Positions 14,262-22,714 of a DNA stretch of 64,000 bases are shown in pieces. Each line of letters begins with the position of its first letter. Within the stretch, counting starts at the first letter, position 1. The translations under genes and the position numbers were made by a program. Source of the DNA: Streptomyces triculaminicus (GTDB lineage Bacteria; Actinomycetota; Actinomycetes; Streptomycetales; Streptomycetaceae); contig NZ_JAFMOF010000004.1 in assembly GCF_017349075.1 (NCBI RefSeq), positions 682,001 through 746,000 on the forward strand. Direction: 5' to 3'. A model generated the notes under the pieces. That model had not been told where the DNA came from, ran no database searches, and was given only the letters and a program-made list of their open reading frames with translations.

Positions 14262-15917
14262 GTGAGCCCCACGCACGACGTGTTCAACCAGGCCCCGCCC
14301 CTGACCGGCTTCTCCACCGCCGACGACCCCGCCCTGCTCGAGGCCCTGCGGCGCGACGGCGGCGACTGGGGCGAAGCCGAGGTCCGCGAGCTGGGCGCGC
14401 TGGCCGGCTCGCCCGAGGTGCAGGACTGGGCCCGCATGGCGGAGGCCAACCCGCCCGTGCTCCACACCCACGACCGGTTCGGCCACCGCCTCGACGAGGT
14501 CGAGTTCCACCCGGCCTGGCACCAGCTGATGGCCGCCGCCGTGGAGAGCGGGCAGCACGCGGCCCCCTGGGCCGAGGCCCGCCCGGGCGGACACCTGGTG
14601 CGGGCGGCGAAGTTCTACGCCTGGGCGCAGGCGGAGGCCGGCCACGGCTGCCCCGTCTCCATGACCTACGCCGCCGTGCCCGCCCTGCGCGCCCAGCCGG
14701 AACTCGCCGCCGCCTACGAGCCGCTGCTGGCCTCCCGCACGTACGACTACGGCCTGCGCCCCCCGCTGGGGAAGCGCGGCCTGATCGCGGGCATGTCGAT
14801 GACGGAGAAGCAGGGCGGCTCGGACGTACGGGCCAACACCACGACGGCCGTGCCGGCGGGCGACGGCTCGTACGTGATCACCGGGCACAAGTGGTTCACG
14901 TCCGCGCCGATGAGCGACGTCTTCCTGGTCCTGGCGCAGACCGAGCAGGGGCTGACGTGCTTCCTGATGCCGCGGGTGCTGCCCGACGGCACTCGCAACG
15001 CCATCCGGCTGCAGCGGCTGAAGGACAAGCTCGGCAACCGCTCCAACGCCTCGTCCGAGGTCGAGTACGAGCAGGCCGTGGCCTGGCCCGTCGGCGAACC
15101 GGGCCGCGGGGTGCGCACGATCGTCGAGATGGTCAACATGACCCGGCTCGACTGCGTGATCGGCTCGGCCGCGGGCATGCGCGCCGGGCTGCGGCAGGCG
15201 CTGCACCACACCGCGCACCGCCGGGCGTTCGGCGCCGAGCTGATCGACCAGCCGCTGATGCGCAACGTCCTGGCGGACCTGGCCGTCGAGTCGGAGGCCG
15301 CGACGGTGCTGGCGATGCGGCTCGCCGCCGCGCTGGACCGCTCGGAGGCGGGGGACGCCGCGGAGGCGGCGCTGCGCCGCCTCGGCCTGGCGGCGGGCAA
15401 GTACTGGGTGTGCAAGCGCGGCAGCGCGCACGCCGCCGAGGCCCTCGAGTGCCTGGGCGGCAACGGCTACGTGGAGGACTCCGGCATGCCCCGGCTCTAC
15501 CGGGAGGCGCCCCTGCTGTCGATCTGGGAGGGCTCGGGCAACGTCGCCGCGCTGGACGTGCTCAGGGTGCTGGCCAAGGAACCGGACGCCCTGGAGGCCT
15601 ACTTCGCCGAGGTCGGCCTGGCCGCCGGGGCGGACCCGCGCCTCGACGCCGCCGCCGCGCACCTGCGCGACCTGCTGGGCACGCTCTCCGACCCCCGCCA
15701 GGCCCAGCTCGCGGCCCGCCGCGTCGCCGAGCGGCTCACACTCGTGCTCCAGGGCAGCCTGTTGGTGCGCCACAGCACCCCGGCGGTCGCGGACGCCTTC
15801 TGCGCCTCGCGGCTCGGCGGGGACTGGGGACAGGCGTTCGGCACGCTGCCCGGCGGTACGGACCTGGGCGCGGTGCTGGAGCGGGCGCGGACCGAGGACG
15901 CCAAGGCCGGAGCGTGA
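14262..15917 (+). CDS. AidB-like acyl-CoA dehydrogenase
   Basis: A 551-residue acyl-CoA dehydrogenase of the long AidB subgroup. The N-terminus VFNQAPPLTGFSTADDPALLEAL is diagnostic. The flavin region shows MTEKQGGSDVRANTT and ITGHKWFTSAPMSD, and the C-terminal catalytic loop reads LLSIWEGSGNVAALDVLRVL with the glutamate present. Escherichia coli AidB is an adaptive-response flavoprotein that binds DNA; streptomycete relatives are often acyl-CoA dehydrogenases of uncertain substrate. The GTG start at 14262 has GGAGG at 14252-14256; longer upstream starts have no such site. Divergent from the PaaX-type gene, which suggests induction by a CoA ester. Confidence 0.88.
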   Translation: MSPTHDVFNQAPPLTGFSTADDPALLEALRRDGGDWGEAEVRELGALAGSPEVQDWARMAEANPPVLHTHDRFGHRLDEVEFHPAWHQLMAAAVESGQHAAPWAEARPGGHLVRAAKFYAWAQAEAGHGCPVSMTYAAVPALRAQPELAAAYEPLLASRTYDYGLRPPLGKRGLIAGMSMTEKQGGSDVRANTTTAVPAGDGSYVITGHKWFTSAPMSDVFLVLAQTEQGLTCFLMPRVLPDGTRNAIRLQRLKDKLGNRSNASSEVEYEQAVAWPVGEPGRGVRTIVEMVNMTRLDCVIGSAAGMRAGLRQALHHTAHRRAFGAELIDQPLMRNVLADLAVESEAATVLAMRLAAALDRSEAGDAAEAALRRLGLAAGKYWVCKRGSAHAAEALECLGGNGYVEDSGMPRLYREAPLLSIWEGSGNVAALDVLRVLAKEPDALEAYFAEVGLAAGADPRLDAAAAHLRDLLGTLSDPRQAQLAARRVAERLTLVLQGSLLVRHSTPAVADAFCASRLGGDWGQAFGTLPGGTDLGAVLERARTEDAKAGA

Positions 15918-16037
15918 CGGGGACGTCCGCGTCCTGACGACAGGGCGGGCGTCAACGCGTGGCACATCTTCATCCCATCGAGGGAATTGGGCCGGATGGG
16001 TGAGTGAGGCGGCCGCGAGGATCGCAAGATCCCCCTC

Positions 16038-16979
16038 GTGACGGGATGGCTTCGGGCGGCAGGCACCGGTTTCGCGGCCTTGGCCGCCGTGCTGGCGACG
16101 GCGGGCGCGGCGCACGCCGCCCCGGCGCCGCCACTCCCCCTGCCGGGCGGCGTCCGGGCCTCGGCAAGCGCCGTGGTGCGCCTGAACCCCCTGTACGTGT
16201 GCGTGACCGCCGACGCGCGGGCGCTCGGCGGCGCGGTGACCGCGCACGCCCGTCTCCTCTGCCCGCCCGCCGGGGCCCCGCGCCGCCCGCGCCGGCACCA
16301 CCCGCGCCCGCTCCTCCGGCTCCGGCACCGCCCGCGCCGGGTGCCCCACCGGCTCCCGCGCCGCCCGCTCCCGCGCCCCCGGCTCCCGCGCCGCCCGCAC
16401 CCGCCCCGCCTGCACCTGGGGCGCCACCCGCCCCGGCACCACCGGCGCCCGCGCCCGGGGCGCCACCGGCCCCTCCTCCGGCCCCGCCCGCGCCTGCCCC
16501 GCCCGCTCCCGCACCACCGGCACCACCCGCCCCCGCGCCACCCGCGCCCGCGCCGCCGCCCGCCCCTGCCCCGCCGGCGCCCGCGCCCCCGGCGCCTCCC
16601 GCGCCACCCGCGCCACCCGCGCCCCGGCCCGTACCGCCGCCCGGCGCCCCCGCGCCGAACCCTCCGCCGGCCGCGCCTCCGGCCGCTCCCCCGCAGGCGC
16701 GCCCCGCGCCACCGGCAGAGGCACCGGCACCCGCGCCCGCACCCGCCCCGGCGCCGGGAGAGCGTTCCACGCCGCCATCGCCCTCGCCATCGCCGACCCC
16801 GCCCCGGGCGTCGTCCCCGCCTGTCCGTGTGCGCGCTGCCGCGCGCGTACCGCCAGTCGGTGTCCGAACCCGTCGTCCGTGGCACGTCCGTGGTCACGTT
16901 CACGCTCGTGATCACGGCGCCGGCCGTGCTGGCGGCCGCGTTGCTGCGGCCGCGCGGCAGCGGTCGTCGCGGCCGCTGA
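16038..16979 (+). CDS. Secreted proline-rich protein with signal peptide and C-terminal membrane anchor; middle part frame-ambiguous
   Basis: The frame from GTG 16038 opens with a signal peptide (GWLRAAGTGFAALAAVLATAGAAHA). A conserved-looking segment VVRLNPLYVCVTADARALGG follows, and it ends with a membrane helix VVTFTLVITAPAVLAAALL and a short basic tail. Between these ends (about 16265-16770) this frame encodes an arginine/proline/histidine-rich stretch. The frame starting two bases later in each codon instead encodes an almost pure Pro/Ala repeat (PAPPAPAPP). In that second frame nearly all differences between units fall on synonymous third positions, which suggests it was the selected frame and that two compensating indels flank it. 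The gene is 57 bases before the DUF4239 gene in the same direction. The product of the middle part is uncertain. Confidence 0.5.
   Translation: MTGWLRAAGTGFAALAAVLATAGAAHAAPAPPLPLPGGVRASASAVVRLNPLYVCVTADARALGGAVTAHARLLCPPAGAPRRPRRHHPRPLLRLRHRPRRVPHRLPRRPLPRPRLPRRPHPPRLHLGRHPPRHHRRPRPGRHRPLLRPRPRLPRPLPHHRHHPPPRHPRPRRRPPLPRRRPRPRRLPRHPRHPRPGPYRRPAPPRRTLRRPRLRPLPRRRAPRHRQRHRHPRPHPPRRRESVPRRHRPRHRRPRPGRRPRLSVCALPRAYRQSVSEPVVRGTSVVTFTLVITAPAVLAAALLRPRGSGRRGR
16265..16770. repeat. C-rich low-complexity tandem repeat, Pro/Ala coding in one frame
   Basis: About 500 bases made of short variable units such as GCGCCCGCGCCG, CCGGCACCACCC and CCCGCTCCTCCG. On the plus strand the bases at two of every three positions are fixed as C or as C/G, and the third position varies freely. 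Read in the matching frame this gives CCN and GCN codons (Pro and Ala). The minus strand gives glycine/alanine-rich frames that I treat as shadows. Confidence 0.85.
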
Positions 16980-17036
16980 CGCCCGCCGTCACCCCGCCCC
17001 TGTCACCCCACCCCGTGCTCGATCCCGGAGGTTCCC

Positions 17037-17792
17037 TTGTCCGAGTGGCTGGTTCTGGCCATCGCCATGGCCGCGGCCTGTGCCGTCGTCCTGACCATCA
17101 CCGTGCTCAGGGAACGCAGGCTCGGCGATGACGAAGACCCGAGCGAGACGCCCGACGTCATCGAGTACATGACGATGATGGTCGGCGTGGTCTATGCCAT
17201 CGTGCTGGGCCTGGCCATCGCCGGGGTGTGGGAGGCCCGCAACGCCGCGCAGGACACCGTGCGCGTCGAGGCGCAGGCCCTGCACGAGGTCACCGAGCGG
17301 GTGCGGGTCTACGCGCCCGAGGCCCGCGACCGCACGCGCAAGGACGTCAAGGCCTATGTGAACTATGTGCTCGACGAGGAATGGCCCGTGGTCCTCGAGG
17401 AGGGCGAACTGACCGACAAGGGCACCGAGCTGCTGGAGAAGGTGCGGGAGGACGTCAGCTCGTACCGGCCGCGCGACGACTTCGAGAGCCAGTCCTACCA
17501 GCCGCTGGTGGACCAGGTGGGCGCCGCGGACGCGGCCCGCACCGCGCGGGGCCTGGCGGCCGGGCCCACGATGCCGGGCGTGGTGTGGTTCGGGCTGATC
17601 GGCGGGGCGCTGGTGTGCGTGGGGCTGATCTTCACGCTGCAGATCAGGCGGTCACCGCGGGAGCTGCTGCTGGCGGGCGTCTACAGCGCCATGATCGCCT
17701 TCCTCCTCTTTCTGATCTGGGACTTCAACTCGCCGTTCGGGCACTCCGTGGCGGACGCCACGGGCCCGTTCAGCGATCTGTTCTCCACCTGA
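17037..17792 (+). CDS. DUF4239-family membrane protein
   Basis: A 251-residue protein. It has an N-terminal helix (about 4-24), then EYMTMMVGVVYAIVLGLAIAGVWEAR (about 43-68), and a helical soluble region with conserved-looking ALHEVTERV and VNYVLDEEWPVV segments. Two C-terminal helices follow (about 178-200 and 207-226) and end in LIWDFNSPFGHSV. This is the layout of DUF4239 (bestrophin-like) proteins, which are common in actinobacteria and uncharacterised. The TTG start at 17037 is chosen because GGAGG lies at 17027-17031. Its last 23 bases overlap the end of the convergent P450 gene. Confidence 0.85.
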   Translation: MSEWLVLAIAMAAACAVVLTITVLRERRLGDDEDPSETPDVIEYMTMMVGVVYAIVLGLAIAGVWEARNAAQDTVRVEAQALHEVTERVRVYAPEARDRTRKDVKAYVNYVLDEEWPVVLEEGELTDKGTELLEKVREDVSSYRPRDDFESQSYQPLVDQVGAADAARTARGLAAGPTMPGVVWFGLIGGALVCVGLIFTLQIRRSPRELLLAGVYSAMIAFLLFLIWDFNSPFGHSVADATGPFSDLFST

Positions 17793-19068
17793 CGGGCAGG
17801 TGGGTGAGCCCGTTCTGGAAGTTGGACGTCAGCCGGACCGGTTCGCCCGCCCGCTCCAGGCCGGGCAGCCGGTCCACGGCCGCGCGCAGCATGGCGCGCG
17901 TCTGCGTGCGCGCGAGGTGGGCGCCCAGGCAGAAGTGCGGCCCGAAGCCGAAGCTGAGGTGGTCGTTGGGGGTGCGGGTGATGTCGAAGCGGTCGGGGTC
18001 GGCGAAGACGCGCTCGTCGCGGTTGGCCGAGACGTGGTAGACGACGACCTTCTCGCCGCGCCGGACGTGCCGGCCGCCGAGCTCGGTGTCGCGGGTGGCG
18101 GTGCGCCGGAAGTTCATCACGGGCGGCCAGTAGCGCAGCGTCTCCTCCACCGCCGACGCGGTCAGCTCCGGCCGCCGGCGCAGCGTCTCGTACTGCCCGG
18201 GGTGGTCGAGGAGCGTCAGCAGGGCGCCGGGGACGCCGTTGCGCAGCGTCTCGTTCCCGGCCACCGCGAAGAGGAAGAACATGTTCTCGAACTCGGCTCG
18301 GCTCAGGCCGCCTTCGCGCATGCGGGCCATGACGCTGCCGGTGCGGGGCCGGTCGGCGAGCGCGTGGGCGTAGGCGAACATATCGGCCAGCGCCTCGCGT
18401 GAGCGCGGGTTGAGGGGCGTGCCGTCGGCCCTGACCAGCGACGCGGGCCGTTCGGCGAGGGCCGCGCGGCCCATGGGGGTGAGCTCCGCCGGGTCGGCGG
18501 TGTGCGAGGCGGCGTGCTCGGGGTCCTGGTAGCCGATGACGCGGTTCGACCAGTCGACGAGCAGCCGCCGGTCCTGCTCCGGCACGCCCATCACATGGGC
18601 GAGGGTCCATACGGGCAGGTCGGCGCCGAGCTCCACGAAGTCGGTGGCGCCTTGACGGGCGACGGCGCCGACGAGGGCGTGGGCGCGGGCCTCGACCACC
18701 GCCTCCAGCTCGCGCACGGCGCGCGGGGTGAAGGCGGCGGCCACGATGCGGCGCTGGCGGGCGTGGGCGGGCGGGTCCTGGTTGAGCATCATCGCCCGCA
18801 CGAAGTCCAGGTCGCCGGGGGTGTCCGGGTCGCGGAGCTGGGTGGCGCCCAGGTGGGAGGAGAAGAGGTCGGGGGTGCGCAGGACGTGTTTGACGTCGGC
18901 GTGCCGGAAGACGGCCCAGTAGCCGGGGCCGGCGGGCCAGGGGCCGACCGCCGGTTCCGGGACGCGGCACACGGGGCTGGTTTCGCGCAGCTCGCGGAAG
19001 AGGGCGTGGGGGACGCCCCGGGCGTAGCCGGCGGGGTCGAACACGGCGGCGGGGTCGTGTGCGGTCAC
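17770..19068 (-). CDS. Cytochrome P450, CYP125-like
   Basis: A 432-residue soluble P450. Features seen are the N-terminal YWAVFRHADVKHVLRTPDLFSS, the substrate-region phrase MLNQDPPAHARQRRIVAAAFTPRAV, the I-helix AGNETLRN, the K-helix EETLRY, and the haem loop FGFGPHFCLGAHLAR with the cysteine ligand. The LN.DPP.H.R.RRIV...FTPRAV and AGNET.RN patterns are those of the CYP125/CYP124/CYP142 steroid and branched-lipid hydroxylases. With the KstR2 cluster 11 kb away, side-chain hydroxylation of a sterol is a fair inference. No ferredoxin or reductase gene is adjacent. The GTG start at 19068 has GGGGAGGA about 16 bases upstream, rather far. The 3' end overlaps the convergent DUF4239 gene. Confidence 0.85.
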   Translation of the reverse strand: MTAHDPAAVFDPAGYARGVPHALFRELRETSPVCRVPEPAVGPWPAGPGYWAVFRHADVKHVLRTPDLFSSHLGATQLRDPDTPGDLDFVRAMMLNQDPPAHARQRRIVAAAFTPRAVRELEAVVEARAHALVGAVARQGATDFVELGADLPVWTLAHVMGVPEQDRRLLVDWSNRVIGYQDPEHAASHTADPAELTPMGRAALAERPASLVRADGTPLNPRSREALADMFAYAHALADRPRTGSVMARMREGGLSRAEFENMFFLFAVAGNETLRNGVPGALLTLLDHPGQYETLRRRPELTASAVEETLRYWPPVMNFRRTATRDTELGGRHVRRGEKVVVYHVSANRDERVFADPDRFDITRTPNDHLSFGFGPHFCLGAHLARTQTRAMLRAAVDRLPGLERAGEPVRLTSNFQNGLTHLPVRWRTDR

Positions 19069-19144
19069 GGGCCGGACCGTACGTCCTCCCCTGGCGGGGG
19101 CGTCAAGGGCTGGCCACAATGTGTGCGTGACCAGGAGTCCGCTT

Positions 19145-19163
19145 CGTCCCCCTGCGGGGGACG
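19145..19163. other. Short perfect hairpin in the P450 / egtA divergent gap
   Basis: Arms CGTCCCCC (19145-19152) and GGGGGACG (19156-19163) pair exactly around TGC. The element lies in the 210-base region between the divergent P450 and egtA starts. It could be an operator or an RNA hairpin in either leader. The rest of this gap shows no motif I can name apart from the egtA ribosome site AGGAGG (19265-19270). Confidence 0.5.
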
Positions 19164-19278
19164 CGTTCCGGCCTGGCCCGCGCATCCCGCGGATTGACCG
19201 GTTCCAGTCTGGCTCCGCGACGCTCCGACTGGGCTCGGTGTTTTGGGGGTACGGAGCAACGGACAGGAGGTAGCAAGC

Positions 19279-20559
19279 GTGACCGAATGCTTTGCTGACA
19301 AGGAAGGCCTCACCAGGCCGGTCGGCGAGTCGGAAGCCGACGCGTTCGTGCGGGGCATCTGCTTCAAGACCGGGCCGCCCCGCCTTCTGGGTGCCGAGCT
19401 CGAATGGCTCGTCCACGACGCGCACGACCCGACGCGCCCCGTCGCCCCGCACCGTCTGGCGACCGCCGCCGAGCGCGTGGGAGCGCTGCCGCTCCGCTCG
19501 GTGTTCACGGTCGAGCCCGGCGGCCAGCTGGAGTTCAGCTCCCAGCCCGCGCGGTCCCTCACCGAATGCGTCGAGGGCCTCTCCGCCGACCTCGCCCTGG
19601 CCCGCCCGGTCCTGCGGGAGCTGGACCTGGTCCTCGCGGGGTACGGCAAGGAGCCGTGGTGCGAACCCCCGCGCGTGCGGAGCAACTCCCGCTACAACGC
19701 CATGGAGATCTACTACGACCGGATCAACGGCGCCGGGCGCAACGTCATGTGCCGTACCGCGTCGGTGCAGGTCTGCGTGGACGCCGGGGAGGAGGATCCC
19801 GGGCCGCAGTGGTACCGGCGGCGGTGGCGGCTGGCCCACCAGCTGGGCGCGGTGCTCTCCGCGGCCTTCGCCAACTCCCCGCTGCATCTGGGCCGCCCCA
19901 GCGGCTGGCGCTCCAGCCGGCAGGCCTGCTACGCGCGCATGGATCCCGGCCGCACCCTGGCCCCGGTCGACGACCTCGACCCACGGGCGGCCTGGGCGGA
20001 GTACGCGCTCGACGCCAATGTGATGTTCATACGGTCCGAGGGTGAGCCATGGGCCGTACAGCGGGGGCTGGCCCTGCGCCAGTGGACCCGCACGGGCCTG
20101 CCCCGGCCGGCCACCACCGACGACGTGGCCTACCACCTGACCACGCTGTTCCCACCGATAAGGCCGCGCGGCCATCTCGAGCTGCGCATGATCGACGCGC
20201 AGCCCGGGGACGACGGCTGGATCGTCCCGCTCGCCGTGACCGCCGCGCTCTTCGACGACCCCTCGGCGGCGGAGACCGCCCTGCTGGCCGTCAAGGGCCT
20301 GGGGGACATGCCGAGCGCGCAGCCGCCGCCGCGCAACGCCCTGTGGCGCAGGGCGGCCCGGCACGGCATGAGCGACCCCGAGCTGCACGCCGCGGCCGCG
20401 GTGTGCTTCGCGGCGGCCCGCGAGGCGCTGCCCCGGCTCGGGGCGCGGCGGGCGGTGCTCGACGCCGTCGACGAGTTCACCGCCCGGTACGTCGACCGGG
20501 GCCGGTGCCCCGCGGACGATCTGCTCGACAAGGTCGCGGGCGGGGAGGTCCGTCCATGA
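19279..20559 (+). CDS. egtA: Ergothioneine biosynthesis glutamate-cysteine ligase EgtA
   Basis: A 426-residue ATP-grasp-like glutamate-cysteine ligase of the actinobacterial EgtA type. Recognisable segments are RLLGAELEWLVHD near the start, VEPGGQLEFSSQPARSLTEC, the SRYNAMEIYY segment, MCRTASVQVCVD, and GHLELRMIDAQPGDDGW. EgtA makes gamma-glutamylcysteine, the sulfur donor used by EgtB. The GTG start at 19279 is fixed by a strong AGGAGG at 19265-19270. It is the first of four overlapping genes egtA-B-C-D, each stop touching or overlapping the next start. Confidence 0.95.
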   Translation: MTECFADKEGLTRPVGESEADAFVRGICFKTGPPRLLGAELEWLVHDAHDPTRPVAPHRLATAAERVGALPLRSVFTVEPGGQLEFSSQPARSLTECVEGLSADLALARPVLRELDLVLAGYGKEPWCEPPRVRSNSRYNAMEIYYDRINGAGRNVMCRTASVQVCVDAGEEDPGPQWYRRRWRLAHQLGAVLSAAFANSPLHLGRPSGWRSSRQACYARMDPGRTLAPVDDLDPRAAWAEYALDANVMFIRSEGEPWAVQRGLALRQWTRTGLPRPATTDDVAYHLTTLFPPIRPRGHLELRMIDAQPGDDGWIVPLAVTAALFDDPSAAETALLAVKGLGDMPSAQPPPRNALWRRAARHGMSDPELHAAAAVCFAAAREALPRLGARRAVLDAVDEFTARYVDRGRCPADDLLDKVAGGEVRP

Positions 20560-21890
20560 CCGCAGCCCCGATGCCGGACCCCGGCGGGCTTCGGGAGCGC
20601 GCCGCGAGCGCCCTGATCGGCGCTCGCGAGCGTACCCGCCTGCTGACCGGCTGCGTCGACGAGCGCGAGCTGACCGCCCAGCACTCGCCGCTGATGTCCC
20701 CCCTGGTGTGGGACCTCGGGCACATCGGCAACCAGGAGGAGCAGTGGCTGCTGCGCGCGGTGGCCGGGCAGGAGCCGCTGCGCCCCGCGATCGACTCCGT
20801 GTACGACGCCTTCGAGCATCCGCGCGCCGAGCGGCCGTCGTTGCCGCTGCTGACGCCGAAGGAGGCGCGGGCGTACGTAGCGGACGTCCGTAGCAGGGTC
20901 CTGGACGTCCTGGACGCCGCGCCGGCCGACGGCGGCGGCGGCCCGCTGATGGAGTCGAGCTTCGCGTTCGGCATGATCGCCCAGCACGAGCAGCAGCACG
21001 ACGAGACCATGCTGATCACCCATCAGCTGCGCCGGGGCCCGGCCGCCCTCACCGCCCCCGAGCCGCCGCCCGCAGCGCCGGACACCGCCCTGCTGCCGGC
21101 GGAGGTCCTCGTCGAGGGCGGGCCGTTCACGATGGGGACGTCCACCGAGCCCTGGGCGCTGGACAACGAACGCCCCGCCCACCCCTGCTTCGTCCCCTCC
21201 TTCTTCATCGACACGCTGCCGGTCAGCAACGGCGCCTACCTGCGCTTCATCCAGGACGGCGGCTACGAGGACCCGCGCTGGTGGCACCCGGAGGGCTGGG
21301 AGCAGGTGCGCCGGCATTCCCTCGCCGCGCCGCTGTTCTGGCGGCGCGAGGGCAGCACGTGGACGCGCCGGCGGTTCGGCGTCGAGGAGCCCGTGCCCGA
21401 GGCCGAGCCGGTGCTGCACGTCAGCTGGTACGAGGCCGAGGCGTACGCGGCCTGGGCGGGGCGGCGGCTGCCCACGGAGGCGGAGTGGGAGAAGGCGGCA
21501 CGCCACGACCCGGTCTCCGGCCGCTCGCTGCGCTACCCGTGGGGCGACGAGGACCCCACCCCCGAGCACGCCAACCTCGGCCAGCGGCACCTTCGCCCGG
21601 CGCCCGTCGGCGCCTACGCGCGCGGCGCCTCGCGGCGGGGGGTGCGACAGCTGATCGGGGACGTGTGGGAGTGGACGGCCAGCGACTTCCTGCCGTATCC
21701 GGGCTTTCGCGCCTTCCCCTACCGCGAGTACTCCGAGGTCTTCTTCGGCCCCGGCCACAAGGTCCTGCGCGGCGGGTCCTTCGCCGTGGACCCGGTGGCC
21801 TGCCGGGGGACGTTCCGCAACTGGGACCTGCCGGTCCGGCGGCAGATCTTCTCCGGCTTCCGCACCGCACGCGACGCGGAACCGGCCTGA
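20556..21890 (+). CDS. egtB: Ergothioneine biosynthesis sulfoxide synthase EgtB
   Basis: A 444-residue non-haem iron enzyme that joins gamma-glutamylcysteine to hercynine with oxygen. The N-terminal DinB-like domain carries the iron ligands His56 (DLGHIGNQ) and His144/His148 (AQHEQQHDE), equivalent to the facial triad of mycobacterial EgtB. The C-terminal formylglycine-generating/sulfatase-modifying domain (about 185-440) has GGPFTMGT, LPTEAEWEKAA, WEWTASDF and KVLRGGSF. The ATG overlaps the egtA stop by four bases. Length and all key ligands are normal. Confidence 0.96.
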   Translation: MTAAPMPDPGGLRERAASALIGARERTRLLTGCVDERELTAQHSPLMSPLVWDLGHIGNQEEQWLLRAVAGQEPLRPAIDSVYDAFEHPRAERPSLPLLTPKEARAYVADVRSRVLDVLDAAPADGGGGPLMESSFAFGMIAQHEQQHDETMLITHQLRRGPAALTAPEPPPAAPDTALLPAEVLVEGGPFTMGTSTEPWALDNERPAHPCFVPSFFIDTLPVSNGAYLRFIQDGGYEDPRWWHPEGWEQVRRHSLAAPLFWRREGSTWTRRRFGVEEPVPEAEPVLHVSWYEAEAYAAWAGRRLPTEAEWEKAARHDPVSGRSLRYPWGDEDPTPEHANLGQRHLRPAPVGAYARGASRRGVRQLIGDVWEWTASDFLPYPGFRAFPYREYSEVFFGPGHKVLRGGSFAVDPVACRGTFRNWDLPVRRQIFSGFRTARDAEPA

Positions 21891-22714
21891 TGTGCCGTCA
21901 TATCGCGGTCCTGGGGCCGGACACCCCGCTCGCCGAGACCCTGGTGGAACCCCCGCACTCCCTCGTCCACCAGTCCTGGGCGCCGCGCAGCATGGCGAGC
22001 GGCACGGTCAACGCGGACGGCTTCGGCGTCGGCTGGTACGCGCCGGGGGACCCGGTGCCCGCGCGGTACCGCCGGGCCGGGCCCATCTGGGGCGACGAGT
22101 CGTTCGCCGACATCGCCCGGGTCGTCAGGTCCCGGGCGCTGCTCGCGGCGGTCCGCGACGCCACCCTCGGCGGCGCGGACGGGGAGGCCGCCGCGGCCCC
22201 CTTCGCGAGCGGCCCCTGGCTGTTCAGCCACAACGGCGCGCTGGCGGGCTGGCCGGACTCGGCGGCACCGCTGGCCACCCTGCTGCCGCCCGAGGCGCTG
22301 CTGCGGCTGACGGCGCGCAGCGACTCCGCGTTCGTCTGGGCGCTGGTGGAGCGGCGGCTGCGGGGCGGCGAGGGGCTCGGCCCGGCGCTGGCCGGGGCCG
22401 TGACGACGCTGGCCCAGGCCGCGCCCGGCTCGCGCCTGAACCTGCTGCTGACCGACGGTGCCGCCATCGCCGCCACGACCTGGGGCGACTCCCTGTGGTA
22501 CCTCGCGGGCGGCGGCCAGGGCCGCACGGTCGTGGCGTCCGAGCCGTACGACGACGACCCCCGCTGGAGACAGGTCCCCGACCGCAGCCTCTTGACCGCC
22601 GACCGCTCGGGCGTCGGCGTCCGTCCCCTGGCGCCGCCGCACGCCCCGCCGCCGCGACCGCGGCGCCGTGCCCCGCATCCCCCGGAATTCCCGCGCAAGG
22701 AGCCCGTTCAGTGA
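21890..22714 (+). CDS. egtC: Ergothioneine biosynthesis gamma-glutamyl hydrolase EgtC
   Basis: A 274-residue class II glutamine amidotransferase-like (Ntn) hydrolase. The catalytic residue is Cys2, exposed after removal of Met1 (MCRHIAVLG). Other hallmarks are NADGFGVGWYAPG, WLFSHNGALAGW and SDSAFVWALVERRL. It removes glutamate from gamma-glutamyl-hercynylcysteine sulfoxide. The ATG overlaps the egtB TGA by one base, and the last bases overlap the egtD GTG. The C-terminal 30 residues are a proline/arginine-rich extension. Confidence 0.95.
   Translation: MCRHIAVLGPDTPLAETLVEPPHSLVHQSWAPRSMASGTVNADGFGVGWYAPGDPVPARYRRAGPIWGDESFADIARVVRSRALLAAVRDATLGGADGEAAAAPFASGPWLFSHNGALAGWPDSAAPLATLLPPEALLRLTARSDSAFVWALVERRLRGGEGLGPALAGAVTTLAQAAPGSRLNLLLTDGAAIAATTWGDSLWYLAGGGQGRTVVASEPYDDDPRWRQVPDRSLLTADRSGVGVRPLAPPHAPPPRPRRRAPHPPEFPRKEPVQ

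Noticed and set aside
14187..16790. Long minus-strand open frame across the AidB-like gene and the proline repeat
   Set aside because: Low-complexity Ala/Arg/Val translation, no domain, no ribosome site, and fully opposite better supported genes.
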